Notes under the pieces: model-generated
Databases searched by the model: none
What the model was told of the DNA's origin: nothing
The model's input: only the letters and a program-made list of their open reading frames with translations
Origin: Lichina pygmaea
Taxonomy: Eukaryota > Ascomycota > Lichinomycetes > Lichinales > Lichinaceae
Reading direction: 5' to 3'
DNA: 64,000 bases
Assembly: GCA_963422465.1 (NCBI GenBank)
Contig: OY730173.1
Span: 2,666,001-2,730,000, forward strand
In this document: positions 11,845 through 23,949 of the stretch, piece by piece
Numbering within the stretch: position 1 is the first letter of the stretch
Layout of the letters: each line of letters begins with the position of its first letter
Translations under genes and position numbers: made by a program

Positions 11845-12971
11845 CTACAGGTAGTCTTTCTTTTTGCTTGTCCGTGTATATTGGTTCAGATGCCACTGTA
11901 GAGCAGATGAGAATTAGCTTGGTTGCACGCTTGAAGAGGGGATCGAGACAGGATCAAAGTCCATTGTCGAAAAGGGTATCATGATGAAAATCGGAAAGAG
12001 AAGTTGGAGAGAGTTGTGAGGCGGAGCAATGGGAGATGGAAGAGGGCAAAACCCTTCATCGGCTGACGTACCTCGACATCACCATCCCTGTTCTCCAGCG
12101 TGCCCCCTCGAATCTCGAACAGACGCATCGTCATTCTCGGACCGACCTCGGCAAGCTCGACGCTCTTATATCCCGTCCGCACGAATACGTGATGACGAAC
12201 TTCGATGCTGTCGTCAATGTTCTTGAAGGTCACGACGCGGCTGCCCACCTTCCCCTTTCCCTCCCGTGGAGGAAAAAGGTGCTGTAGGATCTTGACGACG
12301 CGCTTGCCCAGCTTCGTCTGAAAGCCATCGAAGATGAGATGCGGATAGCTCTCGGAGACGGTGCCTCTGGCAGAGTCCCGGATGTCGTGGCGCAGCATGA
12401 CGTTGTGCAGCGAGAACGACGCCGTCGGCCCATGTGGTAGATGCGAGACGGTCAACGCTGTCGGAGTACCCCGATGCTCGTGCAGGATGACAATGTCGGA
12501 CAGGCCCGACGAGTTCGCGGACGACACCAGCATCGGTAGAACGGCGTTTCCGCGATTCAGCCGTATCGCCGTCGGGAGCAGCAGGCGAATCTCTTTGGCG
12601 AAGGACGACAGTCGCGCGGAAGGGTCTCTCGACGTGCTGACCAGCACCCGCGGATCCACCACGCCGCTGAGGTGCGCGTACTCATCGTCCAACTCGAGCT
12701 CGTCCTCGGCTGTGCGATCTGCTCTGGACTCGTCGAACCGATAGTCCCGTCGTAAGGCTTTGTCGTTGGCTATTTCTGGCGCCAACGGCTTGCCGCTTGC
12801 GAGAGATGCCTTGAGTTTTGCTCGCTTCTGTGCAATCTCGGCATCTTTCAATGTCAGAGCTCGCCGAAATAAGTAGTCCCGGCGCTGGCGCGCTTGTCTT
12901 CTCTAGAGGAAAAATTGGTCAGCTTATTAGATGGCGTCCTAGATAGCAACATATGGAGGACTGACTATCAT
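11845..12971 (-). CDS. IMP4: U3 snoRNP protein Imp4 (Brix domain)
   Basis: Imp4 is part of the SSU processome and helps U3 snoRNA pair with pre-18S rRNA in the nucleolus. Minus-strand exons are 12971-12966, 12902-12072 and 11895-11845, giving 295 aa, the usual family length. The first exon holds only two codons (Met-Ile). The joined start reads [20 protein letters not shown] and the joined end reads [19 protein letters not shown], both hallmark ends of Imp4. The Brix core includes LVSTSRDPS and the [10 protein letters not shown] segment. The 3' intron (11896-12071) is 176 nt, long for this window. A frame that reads straight into that intron gives a false C-terminus, so the last exon is easy to miss. 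It is transcribed divergently from UPF1. Confidence 0.93.
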
Positions 12972-13479
12972 GGCTGGTTTGTGTGATAGAAGTTGGAGCA
13001 GAGAAATATTTAGGCCTGAAGCCTCACAGGCTACGGTAGTGGGGGATGACAAGTGTGGGTGCCGTGCAGTATACTTTAAAATACTCTTTGTCTTTCTTAA
13101 TCCCGTGAAACGAAAAAGTCGAGCTAAGTACCTTATCGTACTATGCAGGAAGGCATGTGCTTGGCACCTGTATCGATTAACGCGCTTTACTGCCGCGCTA
13201 AATCCATCCGCAAAGCATCAAACACTTGGTAGATACTTGATCAGGCTACCGGGGGAATTCCAGGACTGCACTGATGGTAAGGTTGCTCCTGTGTTAACCA
13301 TGAGTCTTGTGGGAGTCTCAGGCTCAAATCTCATATTTGTCACCAATCCCGGCGTGTTTTCCAATTTTCTGGTTTTGGTTCATCAGTCAACTAACGCTAC
13401 CGTGGGCTAGTCGTCCCTCAACTGACGGCGACTCTCTCTCAGCTGCTATACACAAGCTCAAGTCTGTGTACCAGCCGAC
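12972..13479. promoter_or_regulatory. divergent promoter region of IMP4 and UPF1
   Basis: This 508-bp stretch lies between the start codons of two genes read outward from it. It must contain both promoters and 5' leaders. I see no clear TATA box or known operator. Placement is inferred from gene layout only. Confidence 0.6.
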
Positions 13480-16400
13480 ATGGAGGGTGCTTTTACGCAT
13501 CTCGGCAATCACTTGATCTCGGACTCGGCCTCGGCCATCAACGCCGGAGATGACATCTCGACCATCGGTCCGGACGAGAGCTTGCTTGAGGGCGAATATG
13601 GCCTTGGGAATTTGACCGGAGCTCCGCGCAGACGCAGACACGATGACGACGACGATGTTACGGAAGTCTACGCCGACGACGATGTCGAGAGCATGGCCAG
13701 CCTTGCCGTTGACGAACAGAAACGGGGTCAGGGAGTCAAAGTCGAAGATGAGAAGGAGCTTCCACCGCATGCATGCGCGTAAGCTCTATCCGCTGCCATG
13801 GCTCTTGACGCGGACGCAGCTGAATTTGGTGACAGATACTGTGGCATTCATGCACCCAGCAGCGTTGTGCGCTGTCTGCCCTGCGGCAAGTGGTTCTGCA
13901 GCGCCCGTGGGAACACATCGTCCTCGCATATCATCAACCACCTCGTCCGTGCCAGGCACAAGGAAGTCCAACTGCACCCGGCGTCGTCCCTCGGTGATAC
14001 TGTCCTTGAATGCTACAACTGCGGTACGAAGAACGTGTTTCTACTTGGCTTCATCCCAGCCAAGTCAGACACGGTGGTGGTCTTGCTATGCCGTCAACCG
14101 TGTGCGTCGATGCCTTCGTCGAAAGATATGAATTGGGACACTTCGCGGTGGCAACCATTGATCGAGGACCGCTCGTTCCTGCCATGGCTGGTTGCTGCGC
14201 CATCCGACGCCGAGCAGCTGCGAGCCAGGCATCTCAGCCCGCAGTTGATTGCACGCTTGGAGGAGATGTGGAAAGAAAATGCTTCGGCTACAGTCCAAGA
14301 CCTGGAGAAAGGAGCAGGAGTAGACGATGAGCCGGCCCACGTGGAGCTCACATACGTCGATGCGTTTCAGTATCAGAACGTGTTCGGGCCGCTTGTCAAG
14401 ATCGAAGCCGACTACGACCGCAAGATCAAGGAGGCACAGTCTCAGGACGGGCTCATTGTCCGCTGGGACATTGGTCTGAACAACAAACATACGGCCAGCT
14501 TTGTATTACCGAAGCTGGAGCTTGGCGACGTCAAGCTGGCCGTCGGAGACGAGATGCGTCTACGGTACGTGGGCGAACTACGGCCGCAGTGGGAGGGAGT
14601 AGGATACGTGATGAAAATCCCAAACAACCAGTCGGATGAAGTCACCATCGAGCTGCGTAGACAGGGAAACGACAAATCCGTCCCCACCGAGTGCACCCAC
14701 AATTTCTGCGCCGACTACGTCTGGAAGGCCACCTCGTTCGACCGCATGCAGCTGGCCCTGAAGACCTTTGCCGTCGACGAGATGAGCGTGTCCGGCTACA
14801 TCTTCCACCGCCTCCTCGGCCATGAGGTGGCCGCGGCGCCGATGAAGACGCAGATGCCAAAGAAATACAGTGTCCCCGGTCTTCCCGAGCTGAACGGCAG
14901 TCAGATCAACGCCGTCAAGAGCGTGCTTCAGAAGCCCCTGAGCCTGATCCAGGGCCCTCCCGGGACGGGGAAGACGGTCACGTCGGCCACCATCATCTAC
15001 CATCTGGCCAAGATCAACGGCGGGCAGGTGTTGGTGTGCGCTCCGTCCAACGTGGCCGTGGATCAGCTGTGCGAACGTATCCATCTCACCGGCCTCAAGA
15101 CCGTACGATTGACAGCCAAGTCTCGTGAGGATGTCGAATCGCGGGTCAGCTTCCTGTCGCTGCAAGAGCAGGTCCGCATGAACGACAGCAACGTTGAGCT
15201 CGCCAAGCTGAGCCAGCTGAAGACCGAGCTCGGAGAGCTGTCCAGCCAGGACGAGAAGAAGTTCAAGCAGCTCACGCGAGCGGCCGAGCGGGAGATCTTG
15301 GGCAACGCCGATGTCATCTGCTGCACCTGCGTTGGCGCCGGCGACCCCCGGCTCGCGCGCCTCCGATTCCGCACCGTGCTCATGGACGAGTCGACCCAAG
15401 CGGCCGAGCCCGAGTGCATGATTCCCTTGGTGATGGGATGCAAGCAGGTCGTCTTGGTCGGCGACCACCAGCAGCTCGGGCCGGTCGTCATGAACAAGAA
15501 GGCCGCCAAGGCCGGGCTCAACCAGTCCCTCTTCGAGCGGCTCGTGTTCGTCGGGTGTGCGCCCATCCGACTGAACGTGCAGTATCGCATGCATCCCTGC
15601 CTGTCCGAGTTTCCTTCGAACATGTTCTACGAGGGCTCGCTTCAGAACGGCGTGACCATGCAGCAGCGTCTCCGTCGCGACGTGGATTTCCCGTGGCCCG
15701 TCGTCGACTGCCCGATGATGTTCTGGGCGAACCTGGGCACCGAGGAGATTTCGGCCTCGGGTACGTCCTACCTGAACCGCACCGAGGCCTCCAACGTCGA
15801 GAAGATCATCACACGGTTCTTCAAGGCCGGCGTCCAGCCGGCGGACATTGGCATCATCACGCCGTACGAAGGGCAGCGGAGCTTCATCGTCAGCTCGATG
15901 CAGCAGAGCGGCACGTTCACCAAGGACAACTACAAGGAGATCGAGGTAGCGTCGGTCGATGCCTTCCAGGGCCGGGAGAAAGACTTCATCGTGCTGTCGT
16001 GCGTTCGGTCCAACGACCACCAGGGCATCGGCTTCCTCAGCGACCCACGTCGGCTCAACGTCGCGCTGACCCGGGCCAAGTACGGGCTGGTCATCCTCGG
16101 TAACCCCAAGGTGCTCTCGAAGAATCCGCTGTGGCACTACTTGCTCGTCCACTTCAAGGAGCGCAACTGCCTGGTCGAGGGCCCGCTCTCGAACCTCCAG
16201 ATCTCGCTCATGCAGTTCAGCCGGCCGAAGCAGACCTACCGCGGCCCTCAACGGTTCCAGATGCGGTATCAGACCGGCCTGAGCGTCAACCCGACAGGGG
16301 GCCGCTCGAACGGCCGCGCCGGCCCTTCCGGCGGCAAGAACCCCCGCAACGACCATGGCGACTCGGGATCGGTCGTCGGCTACATCCCAGACGACGTCTC

Positions 16401-16866
16401 GTCCGTCCACTCGTCCGCTCTCGGAGGCGTCGGTGTGCCGTCAGCCTTTCCCCCGATGTTCTCTGGATTCACCACCGAGTCCTGGCCGGCGCTGAGCGGC
16501 CGCAACGGCGTCAAAGGCAAGGGTCCCGGCACGGCCACGGCGAGCGTCGCGGGCGAGTCGGTGGCTGCAAGCGACCTCACGGATGCCAACGGTGGGGGGA
16601 TCGCCAACGGCAAAGGATCCGGCCACGGAGGCGTCAGCCTTGGGTCGGGGCTCAGCCTGAACGAGATTGGCAAACAGGCCAGCCTGAGCCAGTCGGACCG
16701 GTTGAAGCGCTACGTCGAGTCGGGCGGTCGAGCCGGTGACTACCGAGGCGGTGCTGGCGACGGCGTCAACGGCCGTCGGGGTGGCGGGCCGGCCGCGGAT
16801 GACGATGACGTCCGCAGCATCTCGACCGCCTTTGCGAGTCAGATTGAGCTGGGCAGCTACGACTAA
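13480..16866 (+). CDS. UPF1: ATP-dependent RNA helicase Upf1 (nonsense-mediated decay)
   Basis: Upf1 (Nam7) is the core helicase of nonsense-mediated mRNA decay and acts on terminating ribosomes with Upf2 and Upf3. Two exons, 13480-13778 and 13836-16866, are joined through [17 protein letters not shown] and give 1109 aa, normal for the family. The N-terminal part is acidic. The Cys/His-rich zinc domain that binds Upf2 follows (about residues 97-265). The superfamily 1 helicase core has the P-loop GPPGTGKT (473-480), the Walker B motif [10 protein letters not shown] (from 617), [11 protein letters not shown] and LNVQYRMHP, and ends at [14 protein letters not shown]. The C-terminal 200 residues are Gly/Ser-rich, as in other ascomycetes. 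The protein looks complete. Confidence 0.97.
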
Positions 16867-19196
16867 GGGATGGTGCTATTTTGAGCAGAGACCACCGCAA
16901 TTGGAAACGACGATGATATCCCATTTTGCATGATAGCCGATGGCCCCGAACCGCCGCGGGCCGACCTACCACCAAAGAGGAAGAAGCCGGGCTCGGACAG
17001 GCAGACCGACGCAACATACCGATACGCCGTCGCACCCGAAGCGTATCCGGCACACGTTGCCCGGCCTCTGTCGCCGCCGGTGAGACTGGCTCGAGTAAAG
17101 GAGCACAAAAGCTACACCCCCCCTGAGCTTGACCTAACCAAACGGCCTTCAGCGCACCCCACACATCCCATCACGACGCATATTCAATGGTTGTTTCGAC
17201 TGGACGAAGGAGGTTTGCCAGGTCATGGTCGCGGCTGCGTGTTGGCTCTGGCCTTGTCGAGGATCACTTACCGCCAAGCTGTCAGCGCCCCGCCCCGGCC
17301 CGCCCTGCCCTGTCCTGCCCTGCTAGTACCACTGCTGTTGGAGGCTGGAGCGGAGGACGTGGAACATGTATCCGTACAGAGCCGGAGATGCGGATGTGCT
17401 TAGCTTCGGAGCTGTTGCAGGCTTGCCGTACCCGATGTTTGCAGGCTGCGCTGGGGAGTCGCTACAGCACCTACCCTCTTTTTCTTTTCTTCTTCTCTTG
17501 TTGCTTTCTGCGTCGGTCTGGCGAGAGCTGTCCCTACTTGCTTTCCTTCTCCTCTCATTCATCCACTCTCTACAACAAGCTCAGATACGGTCATCGGTCG
17601 CTCGTTCAGCAGGACAATGCCAGAAATGGGTTTCCCGCTAGCATGATCGTCACCGTGTAGTAAAAGCAAGACAACCATGTGAAAGTGCGAGACCATGACA
17701 GTCAACAGGATCATGAGCTTGGGGGTGCTACACGTCAAGTGAGGCTGCTTCTTCTGCTAGCACCTTCCATGTATGCTTGACGGGTGGCAAGGAATCAAGG
17801 TATCGTAGCTGACTACGGTAGTGAGAGGTGTCAGCTACAAATCCAACAATGCAGGTGAGCCTTGGATGGCAGTCGTCGCGCTATTCCCAGGGAGGATTGC
17901 ATTCGTGGTGACAGCCACCGATGTCAGGATCACCGCGAGTTGGGAGCATGTGCCACCTACTCGTATGCCACCCCCAGCCTGCCGCCACGCCAACAATCGT
18001 GGACGAGGCCTCTTCTGTCCGGGCTTGAATGCAACGTCCCGGGAGAGCGATGAGCCGGATCCACAACACGGAACAGTGCCCAACGAGTCCACCTAATCTT
18101 ATCGCATTGGTGCAGCTAGTCGGAGCTCTAAGCTAAACAAAGCAAAAGCCTTTTCCACTTAGGGTAAGGCTTCAGCAGCGGCTCATCCTGATCGGAAGTG
18201 GAGAGGTCGGGCGGTCGAGGTGGCGTCGACGCTTCGGGACTAGCTGGCTATGCTGGCTTTGCTGGCGGTGGCCCAAACAGGCATAGTTGCCGGGAGCGAT
18301 CCACCCAACTTGGCTTAGCGCGAGGCCCGCAAAGCCACTAGGCTGTACCTGGACTGGCGTGGTCCGCAATCACCGGGTCAAGACCCTGGCGCCTTCTGAA
18401 ACTTTGCGCGTGCCACCGCGGCCACCTCTCAGTATCACGATGGGGGTGAGCGGGTGTTCGTTCGCGCCCGGCGGACGTCCTGCGAAACCCACGCGATACA
18501 GTTCACCCTTGCCACGTCCCGCACTGGGCGCCAACGACCGTCGCGCCCCTGCTCCCTCCCCCGGCGCGAGCTCTCTCTGGTGCCTGTGAAACGGTGCTGT
18601 AACCCTTGGACGCAACGGCTACTTGCCTTGGATTGCTCCGGGTAATCTCTTCGTTCGCCGGGGCGGGAATGTACGCCAGGATGCATGTGGCTCGGCGGCT
18701 TTTCTTTGTTGCTGCTGCTGCTGCTGCGGCGCTGCTTCTGTGCATCCCTGGCGCATCCACGGTGGTGGCGGCGGCGACGGCAACCGCGCATCGTTCATGT
18801 CTATCACGCGGTCCCGGCACCTTGCGCGCATCAGGGTGGGAGCGGAGCGGAGGCGGCTTACCATAAGCCTTGTGTGGCTGTCGGGGATATGCCGGTACTG
18901 ATATGATAGTCCTCTCTTGTCTTGATACATATCTGTCGATATGTATCCCTCTGCCGTCTGCCATCTGCCCTCTTATATCAAGTCCTCGGCTTCTCCACGT
19001 GCGAAGCTCGGTGCTTAATTCATTTTCTCGACGTTCATCTATTCCTCACACTCTTTGGTCCGTAGCCTGGACCGAATATCATTGACCGTTCGTCGTTGGT
19101 TGCTACCTCGATCTCCTCGGACTGTGTCCGCCTGTCCACTCGTCTGCTGGACCATACTGTGCACGGAGAGACGTGATCCCTAGCGCCGCCGCCAGC
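16867..19196. other. intergenic region
   Basis: No gene is supported in these 2.3 kb. There are short frames on both strands, several low in complexity (for example a GCT/GCA run near 18710-18735). A minus-strand frame at 17323-17445 ends in a plausible peptide (ALYGYMFHVLRSS) but has no recognisable upstream part. The right end must hold the promoter of the gene starting at 19197; CT-rich DNA lies at about 18900-19080. Confidence 0.45.
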
Positions 19197-20550
19197 ATGG
19201 CTACCGTACCGGACAACCGTCCGTCGACTGCGTCCACGGGCTCGACGCCCTCCGACTCCGATGCCCCATTCTCGGCGAGAACGAGCACCAGCACTCGGCG
19301 CACCTCCCAGTCTTTGGCGGACCGTTCGGCCGCCACCGCCGGTACTGCGCCGTCGAGCAAGCACGGTCATGACGGCCAGCGTAAGGGCGGCGACGCGAGA
19401 GTGGAAGTCATCGGCGGGGTTCAGGTGTCCGATGACCCGCCCACCAAAGCGCAGCTGAGCAAGGTCGCCAACGCCCAAGTGTATGCCGCCGACGGTACCG
19501 CGATCTCGTTCAAGAGCGTGGTATCCGCCGCGGCGCGTGACGTCGACGAGGCCGGGAGCGTCGTGGAAGGCACGAGCAAGGCTCGGAAGTGGAACAGGGT
19601 GCTGGTCGTCTTTGTCCGACACTTCTTCTGCGGGGTGCGTACGAGCTCTGTGATGGCTTCTGTCACGGCGTACTGACGCAGTGCAGAACTGCCAAGAATA
19701 CATCAGTACCCTGAACCAGACGTTCGAGGGCAACGCCGTCCTGTCCTCGCTCGACCGGCCGACCAGGATAGTCGTCATCGGCTGCGGCGCGCCGCAGTTG
19801 ATACAAGGGTACTCGGAGGCCGCGATGTTCGCGACGTCGTCCTCGAACGACTCGTCGGCGCTGCCGTATCGGCTCTACGCCGACCCGTCGCAACAGCTGT
19901 ACAAGCGTCTCGGCATGGTCCGCACGCTGCGCCTCGGCCCCCGTCGGCCGGACTACATGCCGCACGCGTCGTCGCTCTGGATCAACGGCTTCCGCTCCGT
20001 CGTGCAGGGCATCAAGAGCGGTCGAGACGCGATCAAGGGCGGCGACTCGAAGCAGGTGGGCGGGGAGTTTCTCTTCGACTTTGACGGCGACGGCGACAGC
20101 GAGGACTGGAACGTGCTCTGGTGCCACCGCATGCGGAACACGCGAGACCACACCGAGATGGAGCAGCTCCAGACAGTCCTCGGGTCTTCTTCCGCGGCGT
20201 TGCTGTCCAGCGCATCTTCCGGGTCCTCGGACGTCAAACGGAAAGACGCTCCTCCACTTATATCTTCGTCGTCATTCTCATCAACACCATCCGAATCGCT
20301 CTCTGCACCCCTATCATCATCGTCATCCTCATCATCTTCCTCCTCCTCTTCCTCTTCTCCTTCTCAACGATCCAGAGACGGCAGAAGCACAAGCGCAGCA
20401 GACGACTCCCACAAGTTTTCGTACAGCTACGCCTCCTACTCCTGTTCCTGTTCCGCCGGCAAAGAACACGCACACGCCAGCGCGACTGGCAGTGCAACCG
20501 GTGGTGACGACCCTGAGAAGGGCCGGCGGAGGTGGTTCCCTTGGTACTAG
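19197..20550 (+). CDS. peroxiredoxin-like AhpC/TSA-family protein (PRXL2-like)
   Basis: This belongs to the thioredoxin-fold AhpC/TSA antioxidant group common in ascomycetes. Two exons, 19197-19634 and 19687-20550, give 433 aa. The start is the ATG in CAGCATGG; the frame is open further upstream but without another ATG. The fold spans about residues 80-310: VLVVFVRHFFCG joined to NCQEYISTL across the intron places the Cys-Gly-Asn-Cys pair at the expected active site, followed by VVIGCGAPQLI, YRLYADPSQQLY, GGDSKQVGGEFLF and WCHRMRNTRDH. The N-terminal 70 residues and the C-terminal 110 are disordered and Ser-rich, with a poly-Ser run and a basic Trp-Phe-Pro-Trp-Tyr end. That tail is longer than I expect for the family. 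The substrate is unknown. Confidence 0.85.
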
Positions 20551-21799
20551 CCAGATATCTTTATTCTCTTGTACATATACGTTCTAATATATCCAACATA
20601 TCTATCCTACGCACGCGTGCACACAGCCATGCATCCTGCCAGTCCTGGTTTCTTCCATTCACTTGATTTCCAGAAAGAGGTCATACCTACGTAACGTACC
20701 TACCATCTGCCTACTGTCTACCTATCATATACCTACTGTCCCGGTATGTCCATCTTATATCATGTGGGTTATTCTCTTCCCTTTCAAATTCAAGCACTGA
20801 ATCGACGGATCAATCTTGCTCTCCAAATATACTGTGGATGGTGAAGTGGCCATCATCTGCCTGTCACGCTATGCATATGCTAAGACAGTTTTGGAAGTTG
20901 AGGATTGACGAACGAATGGACGGATGGACGGACGCATGGATGGATGGATGGATGGATGTGGGTGTGGATGTGGGTGTGGGTGTGGCTGGACGAGAGGCTG
21001 AACGAGAGGCTGGATAAGACGCTGAGCAAAATGCCAGACAAGACCCCAGACGAGACCCCAGACGAGAGACTGAACTACACTAGTCGGTGTGCATGGAGAT
21101 GGGCCGGACATCGACCGGACATCGGCCAGACATTGGCCAGACATCGGCCAGAGATAGGTCTGACGTGGGCCTGACGTGGGGCCAGGGGACGGACCATCCC
21201 ATCTTCTTCCTACGTGAATGAAAGTTCTTACGCCAGGGATGGAAATTCAGGTTCAGAACAAAAGTCAAGGTCCAGGTCCAGGTTCAACTTCTGGACCGAT
21301 GCCAAAGTTCAGTTCAAGTCCCAAGTCCAGCTGCTGGGGAAAGTGTGGAAGGCATGCACGTCCTGAAAGTCTGGAAAATCTGCATGTCCGAACGTCTGCG
21401 TGTCCAGAAGTCCGGGTTGGAAGCGATGACGACTACGGAGACGACGACGACGACGGAGACGACGACGACGACGGAGACGACGACGGAAGAGGAGATGACT
21501 GGAAGTACGCAAGTTTGCAAGTCTGGGGGGGTTTTTTTTCCTACCGTCTAGAGGTCTGCGGTCTGCATCTCTGGAACTCTGCATGTTTTGCAATTCTCCA
21601 TGCCTACCAGGTCTGCGGTAGAAAGTGACGACGAGCAGGGAACGAGATGCCTCTAAGTCTGCAGCTCTGCAAGTCTGAAGTGGAAGCGATGAGGACGGAG
21701 CGGGACAGGAGAGGAGGAAGCAAAGGGAGGAGGTGAGGTTACGTTTGGCACTCGTGTATCTCCACTTGAACGGGCTTCTACGCGTTTGAGTACTTTGTG
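20551..21799. other. intergenic region with degenerate tandem repeats
   Basis: No gene is seen. Repeats dominate: TACC-type units at about 20685-20745; GGAT units, then TGTGGG units, then GAGAGGCTG and CCAGACGAGA units at about 20915-21065; CATCGGCCAGA units at about 21105-21160; GGTTCAGGTCCA-like units at about 21245-21335; and GAC/GGA units at about 21425-21490. Each block drifts into the next, so this looks like slippage-prone DNA. Confidence 0.6.
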
Positions 21800-22850
21800 T
21801 CATTTTGTACTCGATTTTGTATTCTTGTCTCGACGATGAGATGACGAGTGCGAAGACTGAACGGCAAAGTGCTGGGTGGCTATCTTAGGCACAGCTCCTC
21901 CGGCAACCCTCCCTCCTCCCCCTCCCTCCTCCCCCTCCTCTCTCCCTCTCGGCCCCCCGGGTGAGATGAGACGCCACGGTTTGTTCAATCCTCGCTGCGC
22001 TCGGTCGGGATTGTGCCGCACGGGTCTTTCTGCCTCGTCGGTGATGATGGCTGGGCTTCGAGCGGTCATCGGAGACAGCTTTGACGGCGAGGGAGCGCTG
22101 GCTGCGGCGCGGTAGTGCCGGTTCTCGACGGTGATGATTTCGCGGTTGCTAGCATCGATAACCAGAGAGAGCGAGGGCTTGATTGTAAAGAAACCTGACT
22201 CCGAAGCTGAGTACATGGCCAGGGTAGAGAAGGTAGGTTGGCGGAAGAGGATGAGACGTTTCGCTGGAGAGCACCGGTGGCCAGCCTCAAGGCAAAGCCT
22301 AGCGTCCATCCAAGGCCGAGAGAGTGCTACCTCAAACGAAGACGCGCTTGTTACCCCTTCTGAAACGTTCCGGAAGCAGGTTCAAGAGCTCCCCGTTGGA
22401 GACTTGCGAGAGCGGTCTGTCATATCGTGCGGCGTATCCGGTGTTGATATGATCCGACATGGATGACGGACTGCCCCGACTGTTCCGACGGTAGCCGATA
22501 GGGACGGCGAACTTCCCGGTGTCTGTGTCTTCGTCCGTTGATGACGTTGGCAAGTATCCGGCAGCGGTGTAGTCGATGTAAGGGGTGTCAACATCGCCGG
22601 TGATGCCTCCGGCAGCTTTGCGACTCGATGTGTACCACTTGTCGTCGGACACTGGTTTAGCTATGTTGCTGCCGGCAACATCGGCGACGGTCGTGAACTT
22701 CGGTAGACCTTGAAGATATTGACGCGGTATATCAGATGCATCGCGGATGGCCCGTTTCGAGATCGGGCTGGATGTGGGCATGGCCGTGCATGACCATGTT
22801 GCGATTGACCATATGGCCGCAACGGTCAACGACCTGAGAGTGAAACCCAT
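21800..22850 (-). CDS. candidate secreted protein of unknown function
   Basis: I do not recognise the family. The ATG at 22850 opens with MGFTLRSLTVAAIWSIATWS, a typical signal peptide, with a likely cut after TWSCTA, followed by SPISKR, a dibasic site of the kind processed by Kex2. Read straight, the frame stops at 22332 (172 aa). A good donor at 22354 and acceptor at 22195 join in phase (LPERFRRG to FFTIKPSLSLVID) and extend it to 21800, exons 22850-22355 and 22194-21800, 296 aa. The mature part has almost no cysteine. The last 60 residues run through a poly-Gly/Glu tract coded by a polypyrimidine repeat and may not be real. Either form would be secreted. The spliced form rests on signals alone. 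Confidence 0.5.
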
Positions 22851-23580
22851 GATTATGGAGAGCGGTTCCAAGAAGATCGGAAGAGAGTGTAGCGCTTATA
22901 CTGCCCACACAGTTGCGACGAATATGGGTCTCGAGTTCTCGGTGGAAAACGGAGATGGGGATTCGAGTTCATAAACACAAAAGAAAATGAGAGGAAACGT
23001 ATGCACGGACATGCATACTGCGCACGAAAGAACCAGAAAAGTAGGCCGTTTCGAATCTGGAAAATCGAGCGTGCTCCTCGTATCCAGTCTCAGAACATCA
23101 AAGCGTTACGGGCTGTGCAGGCCTCTACGAGGTAGAGGGCGCACCGGATTACCTTCTGACAAGCGAAGCAGAGATACGAACCGGCTGGTTCGTGAAAGTG
23201 CTGCGCACCTGGAGAATGGTCATCATGAGAACGAGACGCTGTTTCCACGCCGGCGTCATTGCCGCTTGAATTTGACAGCTTATCGGAGGGCAGGTGACGT
23301 CTTTCGGTACTCTTGGTATGATCAGTCATCAATTAGTCAGCAGCAGGTGGCACGGCTGGAAACATCACGTGATGAATTGGATCATTCCTGCTTGAGTCGC
23401 GACCTCAAAGCAACGAGCAAGTCACACTTTAAGCCACCGAATATTGTCCCCTTACAATACTGTAGATCCCGCGTCAACGATCATCATCGTCCATCTCCGC
23501 CGCCTGAAGAAGAAGCAGCTAACGACCATCTCAGTCTTCCCGTACAGCCGCATCCCGTGACGTCCGCATTAACCTCCCAA
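22851..23580. other. intergenic region left of the LTR element
   Basis: The right end is the insertion site of the LTR element. A 200-codon frame (22987-23586) crosses it but lacks any recognisable motif, and I do not call it. The left end must hold the promoter of the minus-strand secreted-protein gene. Confidence 0.45.
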
Positions 23581-23745
23581 TGTTAGGATTGCAACACTGC
23601 CAAGGTCCAATCTCGGGAAGGACACGGCGGGCTGCAGAATAGAGGCTGAATAGGGAACTGAGCAGGGGTTGAATTCGTGTATATAGCGAGTGCTTTTTCC
23701 CTAAAGAAATTGACAACGGCTCTTCCCTGCCTCCCAGCTCCAACA
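23581..23745 (+). repeat. left LTR of the gag-only element
   Basis: This is a 165-bp terminal repeat with TG...CA ends. It contains GTGTATATAGCGAG, a possible TATA-type promoter core, near its 3' third. It matches the right repeat along its whole length by eye. Confidence 0.93.
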
Positions 23746-23949
23746 GGTTATGAGCCCGGAATCTGCGCAAGTTGAAGCCGTCCGCCTACCAGCTGCGATA
23801 AGCCAGGTCGTCTGCCAGCTACGAGAAGTCTGAGTCGTTCACCAGCTACGAGAAGTCTGAGTCGTTCACTAGCTACGAGAAGCTAAGTCGGTTTCTGCAG
23901 CGAGAAGCAGTCAGTCGGTCAACGAGCAATCCCACCTGCGATCACCGCG

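Noticed and set aside
14578-16410. A 610-codon antisense frame opposite UPF1
   Set aside because: It lies wholly inside a conserved gene and follows from GC-rich codon use on the other strand. Similar shadows occur opposite PLC (1089-2138) and PEX5 (40270-41091).
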